Shown piece after piece: positions 51,426-60,380 of a stretch of DNA of 64,000 bases. Under the pieces are notes generated by a model. It was not told where the DNA came from and ran no database searches. It saw only the letters and a program-made list of their open reading frames with translations. The DNA is from Mycoplana rhizolycopersici (lineage in GTDB: Bacteria; Pseudomonadota; Alphaproteobacteria; Rhizobiales; Rhizobiaceae): NCBI RefSeq assembly GCF_013378445.1, contig NZ_JABXYK010000015.1:1-64000 (forward strand). The letters run 5' to 3'. Made by a program: the position numbers and the translations under genes. Position 1 is the stretch's first letter, and each line of letters opens with the position of its first letter.

Positions 51426-52895
51426 ATGACGACCGCCATTCTCGCCATCGACCAGGGCACCACGAATTCAAAGGCCGTGCTTGTCTCCACCGGCGGCGAA
51501 ATTCTGGCGCGTGGCGCGTCTCCGGTCGGCATCGAGCATCCGCAGCCGGGCTGGGTGGAGCAGAACCCGCTACGCCTTTGGGAATCCGTTCAGGAAGCGA
51601 TCGCGGCATGCCTCAAGGTGGCGCCCGCCGTCGAGATCCTCGGCATAGCCATCTCCAACCAGCGCGAATCCGTCACAGTATGGGATGCGGCAACCGGCAA
51701 GCCGCTCGGCCCGGTGGTCAGCTGGCAGTGTCGCCGCAGCGCGCCGGCATGCGCCGAACTGATTGCTGCCGGCCATGCGCCGCGCGTTCAGGCACTCACC
51801 GGCCTCCCGATAGATCCGATGTTCCCGGGTCCGAAGATGAAGTGGCTGCTTGACCGCGTACCCACCGGGCAGAGTGTGCGGCTCGGCACGATCGACTCCT
51901 GGCTGATCCATTGCTTCACGGACGGCGCGGTCCACGCCTGCGACACCGCCAATGCCGCCCGCAGCCAGCTTTACGATCTCAACCGGCAGGTCTGGAGTGA
52001 CGAACTCTGCGAACTCTTCGGCGTGATCAAATCCGCCTTGCCCGAGGTGCGTGACAGCGCCTCCCGCTTCGGTGTCACGAAAAACGTGCCGGGCCTTGCC
52101 GATGGCATTCCGATCGCCTCGGCAATCGGCGACAGCCATGCCGCGCTCTTCGGCCACGGTGCCTTCAATCCCGGCGACGGCAAGGTGACTTTTGGCACCG
52201 GCTCGTCGATCATGACGACGCTGCCCCGCTTAATCGCGCCCGAGCAGGGAATCACCACGACCATCGCCTGGTCGATTGGCGGAACGCCGACCTATGCCTT
52301 CGAGGGCAATATCCTCGTTTCAGCCGCCGCGCTGCCCTGGATGGCCGAAATGCTCGGCCTTGCCGATGTGCAGGCCCTCACCGATCTCGCAGCGACCGCC
52401 AAGCCGGATGGTCCCGGCTTCGTGCCGGCCTTCGTGGGGCTCGGCGCGCCCTATTGGCAGGCCGATGCGCGGGCGCTGTTTTCCGGCGTCACCTTCAACA
52501 CCACCCGCGCCCAGATGGCTCGCGCGGTGACGGATTCCATGGCCTTCCAGGTGCATGACGTCTTCAAGGCGATGTCCGCACAATCGCCGACGCCGCTCGG
52601 CCGGCTCTATGCCGATGGCGGGCCGAGCAAGAACACTTTTCTCATGCAGTGCGTCGCCGATACGCTGAACCATGCGATCATCCAGTGCGACGCGCCCGAG
52701 GCATCAGCCCTGGGCGCGGCCTATCTCTGCGGTCTGTCGCTCGGTGTCTGGCCGGATCTAGCCGCCATTGCCGCCCTGCCGCGCGCTGCCAATGCTATTG
52801 CACCCCGTGCGTCCGACGCCGCGGACCGCCTTCGGGTCTGGCAAGACGCAATCTACCGCTCGACCGTTCCGGGTCCTTCAACTATGAGTGAATAA
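51426..52895 (+). CDS. FGGY-family carbohydrate kinase (glycerol/erythritol kinase-like)
   Basis: The 489-residue kinase has the phosphate-1 motif AILAIDQGTTNSKAVLVS, QPGWVEQNPLRLWESV, the catalytic-Asp region IASAIGDSHAALFGHGAF and FGTGSSIMTTLPR, and the adenosine motif GRLYADGGPSKNTFLMQ. CGGAG precedes ATG 51426. In the operon it would phosphorylate the ketose formed by an SDR, preparing it for transketolase. The exact sugar is not assignable. Confidence 0.9.
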   Translation: MTTAILAIDQGTTNSKAVLVSTGGEILARGASPVGIEHPQPGWVEQNPLRLWESVQEAIAACLKVAPAVEILGIAISNQRESVTVWDAATGKPLGPVVSWQCRRSAPACAELIAAGHAPRVQALTGLPIDPMFPGPKMKWLLDRVPTGQSVRLGTIDSWLIHCFTDGAVHACDTANAARSQLYDLNRQVWSDELCELFGVIKSALPEVRDSASRFGVTKNVPGLADGIPIASAIGDSHAALFGHGAFNPGDGKVTFGTGSSIMTTLPRLIAPEQGITTTIAWSIGGTPTYAFEGNILVSAAALPWMAEMLGLADVQALTDLAATAKPDGPGFVPAFVGLGAPYWQADARALFSGVTFNTTRAQMARAVTDSMAFQVHDVFKAMSAQSPTPLGRLYADGGPSKNTFLMQCVADTLNHAIIQCDAPEASALGAAYLCGLSLGVWPDLAAIAALPRAANAIAPRASDAADRLRVWQDAIYRSTVPGPSTMSE

Positions 52896-52904
52896 AAATT
52901 CACC
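52889..52904. promoter_or_regulatory. Palindrome GTGAAT-AAAA-ATTCAC upstream of the SorC-family gene
   Basis: The palindrome overlaps the kinase stop codon and ends just before the GGAGG ribosome-binding site of the regulator gene. The placement suggests autoregulation of the regulator. Confidence 0.4.
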
Positions 52905-52916
52905 AACGGAGGTTCC

Positions 52917-53867
52917 ATGGGACGACTCAACGAGTTGCGACTGATCGCCCGCATCGCCCAGATGTACCATATCGAGGGCAAGCGGCAGGCTGAGATCGCA
53001 GAGCTCATGCACATGTCGCAGGCCACCGTTTCGCGTATGCTGAAGCGGGCCGAGCAGGAAGACATCGTGCGCACGACGGTCATTCCCCCGGCCGGCACCT
53101 TCGCCGATCTGGAAACCGCCCTGCGCGAGCGCTATGGCCTCACCGAAGCCATCGTCATCGACTGTTCGGAAGACCGTGACGGCGCAATCATGGCCCGCAT
53201 CGGGGAGGCAGCAGCCCACTTCCTCGAAGTCACTCTGCAGCAGGACGAAATCGTCGGCGTATCGAGCTGGAGCCAGACCATCCTGCGCATGGTCGACAAC
53301 ATTCATCCACTGAAGAGCGCCAAGGCCAAGTACATCGTGCAGATCCTCGGCGGCATGGGCGATGCTTCCGTCCAGACCCATGCCACGCAACTGACCGCAC
53401 GCCTTGCTCGCCTCACCGGTGGCGAACCTCGCCTGCTTCTCGTCCAAGGCATCACCTCCTCGCGTGAAGCAAAGCTCGTAATGCTCGCCGACCCTGTCGT
53501 GCGCGAGACGATGGATCTCTTCGGCCGCCTCAGCCTTGCGATCGTCGGCATCGGCGCTGTGGAGCCGTCAGAGCTTCTCGCCCGATCCGGCAACACCTTC
53601 TCCCGCCAGGAAATGGCGATGCTGCATGAGGCCGGTGCGGTGGGCGAGATTTCCTATCGGTTCTACGACAAGGACGGAAAGCCGGTCGAAACGCCGCTCA
53701 ACGACCGCGTCATCGGCCTTTCGCTGGAGGATCTGCGCAAGACCGATCGCGTCATGGCGCTCGCGGGCGGCGAATCCAAAACCCAGGCCATCGCCGGCGC
53801 CCTGAAGCTGGGTGTCATCGATGTGCTTGTCACGGACAAGTTCACGGCAGCCCGGCTGACGGCCTGA
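52917..53867 (+). CDS. SorC-family sugar-responsive regulator (EryD-like)
   Basis: The 316-residue protein has a DeoR/SorC-type helix-turn-helix (MYHIEGKRQAEIAELMHMSQ, then ATVSRMLKRAEQEDIVRT) and a sugar-phosphate-isomerase-like effector domain with GVSSWSQTILRMVDN and VIGLSLEDLRKTDRVMALAG. EryD, the erythritol repressor of Brucella and Rhizobium, is the closest relative recalled by length and layout. GGAGG fixes the start. Regulator of the polyol locus. Confidence 0.88.
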   Translation: MGRLNELRLIARIAQMYHIEGKRQAEIAELMHMSQATVSRMLKRAEQEDIVRTTVIPPAGTFADLETALRERYGLTEAIVIDCSEDRDGAIMARIGEAAAHFLEVTLQQDEIVGVSSWSQTILRMVDNIHPLKSAKAKYIVQILGGMGDASVQTHATQLTARLARLTGGEPRLLLVQGITSSREAKLVMLADPVVRETMDLFGRLSLAIVGIGAVEPSELLARSGNTFSRQEMAMLHEAGAVGEISYRFYDKDGKPVETPLNDRVIGLSLEDLRKTDRVMALAGGESKTQAIAGALKLGVIDVLVTDKFTAARLTA

Positions 53868-53915
53868 TCCATCCGGGATCATCCATCGCCTGCTGCATTT
53901 TATGGAGAGAAGACC

Positions 53916-54701
53916 ATGAGACGTTTCGCAGGCCAAACGGTATTCGTCACCGGAGGCAACAAGGGCATCGGCCGCGGTATCGCCAAGCGCTTTGCCGAAG
54001 AGGGCGCGAAAGTGGCCATCGCGGCCATCGAAAAGGACACCGGTGCTGCGGCCGAAGCGCTTGCTGCGGAAACCGGAGCCGAGGTGATAGGCTTTGCGCT
54101 TGATGTGACCGACGCCAGGGCTGTTCAGGAAACCTATGGCGAGGCCGAAGCCAAGCTCGGTGCGATTTCCGTTTCCGTGCAGAATGCCGGCGTCATCACC
54201 ATCGCCAAGGTCGAAAACCTCACCGAGCGCGAGTGGGACCTCAACCTCGACGTCAACACCAAGGGCGTCTTCCTGTGCTGCCAGGAGGCGATCCGCCGCT
54301 TCCGCGCCAGCGGCACGAAGGGCCGCCTGATCAACACCGCTTCCGGCCAGGCTCGCCAGGGCTTCATCTATACCCCGCACTACGCCGCCTCGAAGTTCGG
54401 CGTCGTGGGCCTCACGCAGAGCCTTGCCAAGGAACTGGCCCGCGAAGGCATTACCGCCAACGCCATCTGCCCCGGCATCATCCACACAGAGATGTGGGAC
54501 TACAACGACCGCGTCTGGGGCCAGATGCTCGGCGAATACGGCCCAGGCGAGTTGATGGCCGAATGGGTCGAAGGCATCCCGATGGGCCGCGCGGGCACGC
54601 CCGCCGAAGTCGCCGCCCTCGTCGCGTTTCTCGCCTCTGCCGATGCGACCTATATTACCGGCCAGACGATCAATGTTGACGGCGGCCTGATCATGTCGTG
54701 A
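53916..54701 (+). CDS. Short-chain dehydrogenase (sorbitol/polyol dehydrogenase-like)
   Basis: This 261-residue SDR has TGGNKGIGRGIAKRFAEEGA, VQNAGVITIAKVENL, the catalytic Ser in NTASGQARQG, and YAASK (Tyr, Lys). The Pro-Gly segment ICPGIIHTEMWDYNDRVWGQ is typical of sorbitol and galactitol dehydrogenases. It ends the polyol operon and, with the SDR at 44998, may give two oxidation specificities or a two-step redox epimerisation. Confidence 0.88.
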   Translation: MRRFAGQTVFVTGGNKGIGRGIAKRFAEEGAKVAIAAIEKDTGAAAEALAAETGAEVIGFALDVTDARAVQETYGEAEAKLGAISVSVQNAGVITIAKVENLTEREWDLNLDVNTKGVFLCCQEAIRRFRASGTKGRLINTASGQARQGFIYTPHYAASKFGVVGLTQSLAKELAREGITANAICPGIIHTEMWDYNDRVWGQMLGEYGPGELMAEWVEGIPMGRAGTPAEVAALVAFLASADATYITGQTINVDGGLIMS

Positions 54702-54827
54702 CGCTGCGGACCGGCGCAAAGTGCAGCCTCAAGTCAGAAGCTTGCGCATCAGGCGTTCGACAGCCTTGGTCTGGTGCTTTGCTGTGCCCAGACCTTGATC
54801 GGCCGGGTGAAAGTCAGGACCTGTCAC

Positions 54828-55667
54828 TCAGGCCATGAAGCGTTCCATGAGAAAATCGGGGTGCGCACCATGCATATCGGAGATCACAGCCACCTCGCTT
54901 TCCGTGCTGCCCGCAAGTATGCCCGTCCGGACGAGGCAAGAGGCCAAGCCTGCGCTGGTGGCGCCCGCAATATCGTGTTCGATGCTGTCGCCGATGCAGA
55001 TAATGCGATCGCTGGTGATATTGGAAAGCAGGGATTGGGCCCGCTGGTAGATCGCGGGATAGGGCTTGCCGAACCAGCGAACAGGGCCGCCGAGGTCGTG
55101 GTAGGCGAGCGCGATACTGCCTGCGCCCGGTGCTGTGACGCCGCCCTTGGCGAGCTTGTGACGGTCGGGATTGGTGCAGTAGCAGGGCACGCCGCGCCGC
55201 GCCGCCGGCGCCAGCCGGTCGCGGTAGGCTGACAGTGGAATTCTTTCCGCCTCGCTGCCCGAGATGATCACGATGTCGGCGATCTCAGCATTCTCGACAC
55301 TTTTGAAGCCGAGCGAGTCTGCGAGGTTGCGGTCGCCGCCGCTCGAGATCGTCAGGCAGCGCGTCGCCGTTGAGCCGGCCGTTTCGCGGACAAGGATATC
55401 ATAGGCGACATCGCCGGAGGTCAGGAAGCGGTCGAAGCCCGCGCGGTCGAATCCGAGCCCGACCAGACGCTCGGCATTGTAGTCGCCGCTCCGGCCTGAA
55501 TTGGAGAGAAGGATGACGGTTTTCCCCGACGCCTTGAGCCGGAGCAAGGCCTCGTTGGCACCAGGATAGGCCCGCTCGTCATCGCGCAGCACGCCGAACT
55601 GGTCCACGAGAAAGGCATCGTAGCGTTCGGCAAGGGTTGCGAGGGTCGTCCATGGTGCGAGGCTCAT
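54828..55667 (-). CDS. HAD-superfamily class IIA phosphatase (NagD-like)
   Basis: The 279-residue protein has HAD motifs FLVDQFGVLRDDERAYPGA (motif I, nucleophile Asp; note Gln-Phe rather than the usual xDGVL), ILLSNSGR (motif II), a Lys in FGKPYP and IICIGDSIEHDIAGA (motif IV). The C2 cap places it with NagD and TIGR01459-like proteins acting on small phosphates. ATG 55667 overlaps the kinase stop by ATGA. Third gene of a leftward aldolase-kinase-phosphatase operon. Confidence 0.85.
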   Translation of the reverse strand: MSLAPWTTLATLAERYDAFLVDQFGVLRDDERAYPGANEALLRLKASGKTVILLSNSGRSGDYNAERLVGLGFDRAGFDRFLTSGDVAYDILVRETAGSTATRCLTISSGGDRNLADSLGFKSVENAEIADIVIISGSEAERIPLSAYRDRLAPAARRGVPCYCTNPDRHKLAKGGVTAPGAGSIALAYHDLGGPVRWFGKPYPAIYQRAQSLLSNITSDRIICIGDSIEHDIAGATSAGLASCLVRTGILAGSTESEVAVISDMHGAHPDFLMERFMA

Positions 55668-56941
55668 GGCCACCGGGCCTTTCCGGCCAGAACCAGAGAC
55701 GCCGCGCCGACGGCTGCTTCAGCCGACCGGGCGGCGAGGAATGGCACGCCGAGCGCGTTTTCCCGCATTCTCGTCCAGGCGGAGTTGGCCGCCCCGCCGC
55801 CGACCGTGCGCACGGAGCGAACCTCGGGGCCGCCGAGTTCGACCAGGCGGTCGTAACCCGATTTCTCGATGACGGTGATGCCTTCGAGGATCGCCTGGAA
55901 GAATGCGATGTCGTCCGCCGGGCGTGGCTCCAGCCGTGGGGGATAGGCGGGATCGTTTACGGGGAAGCGCTCGCCGGGCTTTGCAAGTGGATAATAGGCA
56001 AGGCCGGTCGGAACATCCGGCCGGAGGTGCGGCGTCATGGCTTTCAATTGTTCGTTGTCGAAGAAGCAGCCAATGACCGCGCCGCCCGAATTGGAAGCCC
56101 CGCCGGCAAGCCAGAAATCCAGGATCCTGTGCGAATAGATGCCATAGCTGGCCGCATCGATCGGCCGGGCGGAGGCCAGCTTGACGACCAGCGTCGAGCC
56201 GAGCGCCGTGACGCCATCACCGATGGCCGAGGCACCCGTCGCCAGAAAGGAGGCGCAGCCGTCGGTGGTACCGGCATGATAGCGGCAGCTTGCCGGAAGA
56301 CCAAACGCCCGCCCCGCCGGCCCGACTGCCGAGAGGGGCATACCGGCGCGCTCGACCGCTGGCAGCAATGCGATGTCCATGCCGCAGGCCTCCAGCCAGT
56401 CCGGCCAGCGCCCTGTGGAGAGTTCATAGCCGGTCTTCAGCGCGTTGTTCTCGTCGCTCGTTGCCGTGAGAAGGCCGAGTTTCATGAGGATCCAGTCTGC
56501 CTGGTGCACGACCCCGCGCACGCCGTGGCGGCGCGACAGGTGGATGGCGCGGGCAAGTGCAGAGGTTGCTCCGCGCGCAGGGCTATCGGCGGGCGCTTCT
56601 TCGGCAATTCGCTCGATGATTGCCCTGTCGGGACAGGGGTCATTGTACATCGATGGCTCGCCGATCGGCCGGCCATCAGCGTCAATCGCCAGCACCGTAC
56701 CGGACGTTCCATCGACACCCAAGCCTTCGATGGACGCGAGAGACAGGCGCGCGGAAAGTTCAGAAAGACAGGACTGCACACCCGCCCACCATAGAGAAGG
56801 CATCCGCCCGTCGGCCGCGCTCGGGAAGGAAAAGGCAGCCATGTCGAGGAGCGTGCCATCTGCAGCGAGGGCTGCCGCCCGCACCCCCGACGTGCCGAGA
56901 TCTATACCGAGAGCGGTTGCGGGCTTTGCCGTCGCGCTCAT
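55664..56941 (-). CDS. FGGY-family carbohydrate kinase (short, xylulokinase-like)
   Basis: The 425-residue kinase has ALGIDLGTSGVRAAALAADG, GLGVDGTSGTVLAIDADGRP, YHAGTTDGCASFLATG (catalytic Asp) and VRTVGGGAANSAWTRMREN. It is shorter than glycerol or xylulose kinases (about 490), as in the XylB3/ribulokinase-like branch. Both ends overlap neighbours by ATGA, indicating tight coupling with the aldolase and the HAD phosphatase. Substrate unknown. Confidence 0.88.
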   Translation of the reverse strand: MSATAKPATALGIDLGTSGVRAAALAADGTLLDMAAFSFPSAADGRMPSLWWAGVQSCLSELSARLSLASIEGLGVDGTSGTVLAIDADGRPIGEPSMYNDPCPDRAIIERIAEEAPADSPARGATSALARAIHLSRRHGVRGVVHQADWILMKLGLLTATSDENNALKTGYELSTGRWPDWLEACGMDIALLPAVERAGMPLSAVGPAGRAFGLPASCRYHAGTTDGCASFLATGASAIGDGVTALGSTLVVKLASARPIDAASYGIYSHRILDFWLAGGASNSGGAVIGCFFDNEQLKAMTPHLRPDVPTGLAYYPLAKPGERFPVNDPAYPPRLEPRPADDIAFFQAILEGITVIEKSGYDRLVELGGPEVRSVRTVGGGAANSAWTRMRENALGVPFLAARSAEAAVGAASLVLAGKARWP

Positions 56942-58020
56942 GACCGCTGGCTCGCCTTGCGATCAAGCGCCTGCCGATATTGCTCGGCCTCCCAATGGGT
57001 CAGTTCATGTTCCTGCTCGGGTCCGAGATAGATGACACACGCGTCTTCCGGAATACGGGCGACGATTTCGGATAGGCACCGTGCCATGACACGCCCGCCA
57101 TCGGTCAGCTCATTCGCCAGCAGGACACCAAGCCCTGGCGCAATAAGCATCTTCGGAACGGTGCGGTTTTGTGTACGGCGCGCCTCGCAATAGGACTTCG
57201 CCGTCTCGCCATGAGCGAGCACGCCGATTTCCGTGCCAAGGAAGATGACATGGTCAGGGTAGAGCGAGCCGCCCGTCGCCAAGCCGATGCTTGCGGGGCT
57301 CAGCGCTGTCTTGTGGCTGCCGGCATCCTGCGCCGCATGGAAACCGGAGCCTTCCGCCAGCACTTGCAGCCTTGAGGGATCGGCTGCGGTTGCCGCGCGT
57401 TCCTTCACGGTCAGCGCTGCCGTAACCCTGATGATGCGCTCTCGCACCTCCTCGACGGTTTCCCCCGTGACGATGACGCCGTGGTTGAAAAGCACCAGCA
57501 CATCCGGCCGGCTTTCGGCGACGCGGTCGATCTCATGGGCGAGCGGCGTGCCGGGGCGGCGGTAAGGAATGCTCGCCCAGGTCAAATCCGGCAGCCGCGC
57601 CATCCGCTCCGCGATGACCGCCTCACGATCCGCGAGCACGGAAAGCGCAATGGTGTTCACGCAGTGATAGTGGGCGACCACCGCCTGCGGCAGGACGGCG
57701 TGAAAGCTGGTCTCGATCGAGGGGCGAAGGCCGGACGCGTTCAGGTCCGAAACGACGAAGTCCGTCGCCTTCTCGGCGCTCGGATTGCCGGCCCGCAGCG
57801 CTTCCACCAGCGGCGCGACCTCCACCGGCACCATGATGTCGCGCTTGCCTGCATGGGAAAGCCACGTGCCCGACGCCTTCACCCACATCACGCCATCGCG
57901 CTTGTAGGAGGTATTGCCACCGGCGCCTTGCGTTTTCAGGATATCGCTGCCGATCGCCTTCGAAAGCACAAGAAATGCGTCGAAGGCGGCAACGTCCCCC
58001 GCCCGAATACCTGAAGCCAT
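56938..58020 (-). CDS. Class II aldolase/adducin-family protein
   Basis: The 360-residue protein carries the RhaD/FucA-like fold: GAGGNTSYKRDGVMWVKASG, the zinc histidines in VVAHYHCVNTIALSVLA and LVLFNHGVIVTGETVEEV, and a catalytic acid region upstream. It is longer than FucA (about 215) and resembles the aldolase half of RhaD proteins, without the SDR half. GGAGGAGGCC precedes the ATG. It would split a phosphorylated ketose into DHAP or glycolaldehyde plus an aldehyde. Confidence 0.88.
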   Translation of the reverse strand: MASGIRAGDVAAFDAFLVLSKAIGSDILKTQGAGGNTSYKRDGVMWVKASGTWLSHAGKRDIMVPVEVAPLVEALRAGNPSAEKATDFVVSDLNASGLRPSIETSFHAVLPQAVVAHYHCVNTIALSVLADREAVIAERMARLPDLTWASIPYRRPGTPLAHEIDRVAESRPDVLVLFNHGVIVTGETVEEVRERIIRVTAALTVKERAATAADPSRLQVLAEGSGFHAAQDAGSHKTALSPASIGLATGGSLYPDHVIFLGTEIGVLAHGETAKSYCEARRTQNRTVPKMLIAPGLGVLLANELTDGGRVMARCLSEIVARIPEDACVIYLGPEQEHELTHWEAEQYRQALDRKASQRS

Positions 58021-58209
58021 GCCGGCCTCCTCCTCTCACCAGCTCGCGCCTGCCTATCGGGTCTCCGATGTGAGCAAACTTTCCTCCATATGGTATTTAT
58101 GTGATCTAAAATCGTCAACAATGAAGATTCTGCGTCATACATCTTGATCTTGTCCAATCCGTATGATTATCTTTCATCATCGACGAGGGAGACGTCGGGA
58201 GGAGCGGTC

Positions 58210-58989
58210 TTGAACGACACCGAGCGCCACAAGGCCATCATCGATCTGCTGCGCGAGACGCCGTTCGCATCCGTGCGGGATCTGCAGATACGCCTCGGCG
58301 CCTCTCCCGCTACCATTCGTCGCGATATCGACAAGCTGCATGAACTCGGCCGCGCCCGGAAAGTCTACGGCGGCGTTTCTGCCAGCGAGGCCGGCGACAG
58401 CGTGCGTCTTTCCGCGCGCCCCTATGACGAGAACCGTGACATCGCCGTCGAGGCCAAGCGGGCGATCGCCGCCAAGGCCGCAGAGCTGGTGCGCGATGGG
58501 GACGCCATCATCGTGCATGCCGGCTCGACCTGCTATCAGCTCGGCACGTTACTGGCCCGGCGCAACGTGCGCCTCTGGACAAATTCCATGCCGCTTGCCG
58601 CCCATCTCGGCGAACACGGCACCTGCCAGCTTTCATTGGCCGGCGGCGAGCTCTATCGCGAGCCCGGGATCATCCACGATGCGGCGGCCGGATCGCCGGG
58701 TTTCTTCGCCTCACGCTTCTTCCTGGGCACCCAAGGCATCAGCGGCAAGGGATTGCTCGAATCCCATCCGCTGCTCGTGAAGGTCATCGGCGAGCTTGCC
58801 GCCTGCGCCGACGAGATCGTGCTTCTGGCCGACAGCCGGAAGTTTTCCATCCAGCCGCGCAACGTCGCCCTTCCGCTCTCCCGCATCGGTACTATCATCA
58901 CGGATGACGGCCTCACCGAGGCCGCCGCGAAAATGCTGGAAGATGCCGGCGTCACCATCACGATCGCGACCATGGGAGGGGAAAGTTGA
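58210..58989 (+). CDS. DeoR-family sugar-phosphate regulator
   Basis: The 259-residue protein has a DeoR helix-turn-helix (ERHKAIIDLLRETPFASVRD, then LQIRLGASPATIRRDIDKLH) and the DeoR C-terminal domain with IIVHAGSTCYQLGTLLA and VLLADSRKFSIQP. The start is TTG 58210: GGGAGGAG lies six bases upstream and the Asn-Asp-Thr-Glu-Arg frame matches the family start, whereas the ATG at 58144... has no ribosome-binding site. Divergent from the aldolase operon across 189 bp; probably represses both operons. Confidence 0.88.
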   Translation: MNDTERHKAIIDLLRETPFASVRDLQIRLGASPATIRRDIDKLHELGRARKVYGGVSASEAGDSVRLSARPYDENRDIAVEAKRAIAAKAAELVRDGDAIIVHAGSTCYQLGTLLARRNVRLWTNSMPLAAHLGEHGTCQLSLAGGELYREPGIIHDAAAGSPGFFASRFFLGTQGISGKGLLESHPLLVKVIGELAACADEIVLLADSRKFSIQPRNVALPLSRIGTIITDDGLTEAAAKMLEDAGVTITIATMGGES

Positions 58990-60380
58990 GCCCATCCCCC
59001 ATCGCCGTCTTCGATCTCGGCAAAACCAATTCGAAACTTTTTGTCCTTTCGGCCGACGGCAAGGTCATCGATGAGGCGCGCACCCGCCCCGTGTGGCGGC
59101 AGGAGGGGGCTCTCAAGGTTCTGGACGACGCGGCGCTCTTCGCATGGATGAAGAACGAACTCGTCCGCGTGGTTTCAACGCATGGCGTCGATCGCATCAC
59201 CTTCTCCGGCCATGGCTGCACCTTTGCGCTTGTCGCCGGCAATGGTCTCGTTCATCCTATTCTTGATTACGAGCAAGAACCGCCCGCCGACATTGCACGC
59301 AGCATCGATGCCCTGACGCCGGATTTCGGCGAAACCTTCTCGCCACCGCTGCCGCTCGGCTTCAACTACGGCCGCCATCTTCTCTGGCTGAACGCGCGCG
59401 ATCCGGCGCTTCTCGACAAAACCGATGCCATTCTCGCCTATCCGCAGTTCTGGAGCTGGAAATTCTCCGGCCACAAGGTGTCCGAAGTCTCGTATCTCGG
59501 CTGCCATTCCCATCTCTGGGCGCCGCTCGCAGACGATTTCAGCAGCCTTGTCGATCGGATGGGCTGGCGCGGCAAGATGCCGGATTTTGCAAGGGCCGGC
59601 AGCGCGATCGGCATGCACCAGGTGTCCCTGGATGACGGGCGCAGCGTGGAGGTCGCGGTCCACAACGGCGTGCACGACAGCAATGCCGCGCTCTATTTCT
59701 ACCGCTCGCTCGGCTTTTCCGATTTCACGCTGGTCTCGACCGGCACCTGGGTGATCGTCTTCAATCCGGCAAGTCCGCTCGAGCGGCTCGATTCCGCGCG
59801 CGACATGCTGGCCAATGTCACGGTCGATCGCCAGCCGGTCGCGACGATCCGGTTCATGGGCGGTCGAGAATATGATGTCGCAAGCAACGGCTGGGCGAGA
59901 CCGGTTTCGCCGGAGGCCGTCGCCGCGGTCATCGCCAAGCGGGCTTTCGCCCTGCCCTCCTTCGCCGCCGGCGGCCCCATGCAGGGGCATGCCGGGCAGT
60001 TCAGCGGCCCCACCGTCGATGGCGAGGAACGCGCCGCCGTCGCCCTGCTCTATGTCGCGCTGATGACCGATCTTTCGCTCGACCTCATCGGATCGAAAAA
60101 CACGATCGTCATCGATGGCGGCCTGGTGAAGACGGGGCTTTATTCCGCAATCCTTGCCGCGCTTCGCCCCGGACAGACGGTCCACACCAGCGCCAATGCC
60201 GAAGGAAGCGCCTTTGGCGCTGCAGCACTCGTCTTCGACGCGATCGGAAGCAATCCCTTCGTCAACGACTGCACGGTGGCTGAGCCGGCAACCGTTGGCG
60301 ACCTCAACGCCTACCGGCAGGCATGGCGTCAGCAGGTGGATGCGATGGCGGGCAGCGATTTCAGGGAGAAGCGCCTATGA
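58986..60380 (+). CDS. FGGY-family carbohydrate kinase (fuculokinase/rhamnulokinase-like)
   Basis: The 464-residue kinase has [34 protein letters not shown], the catalytic-Asp region [30 protein letters not shown] and a C-terminal [19 protein letters not shown]. The start is TTG 58986 overlapping the deoR stop, with GGGAGGGGAA upstream. A second kinase in the same locus (55664) implies either two phosphorylatable sugars or sequential products. Confidence 0.88.
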   Translation: MSPSPIAVFDLGKTNSKLFVLSADGKVIDEARTRPVWRQEGALKVLDDAALFAWMKNELVRVVSTHGVDRITFSGHGCTFALVAGNGLVHPILDYEQEPPADIARSIDALTPDFGETFSPPLPLGFNYGRHLLWLNARDPALLDKTDAILAYPQFWSWKFSGHKVSEVSYLGCHSHLWAPLADDFSSLVDRMGWRGKMPDFARAGSAIGMHQVSLDDGRSVEVAVHNGVHDSNAALYFYRSLGFSDFTLVSTGTWVIVFNPASPLERLDSARDMLANVTVDRQPVATIRFMGGREYDVASNGWARPVSPEAVAAVIAKRAFALPSFAAGGPMQGHAGQFSGPTVDGEERAAVALLYVALMTDLSLDLIGSKNTIVIDGGLVKTGLYSAILAALRPGQTVHTSANAEGSAFGAAALVFDAIGSNPFVNDCTVAEPATVGDLNAYRQAWRQQVDAMAGSDFREKRL

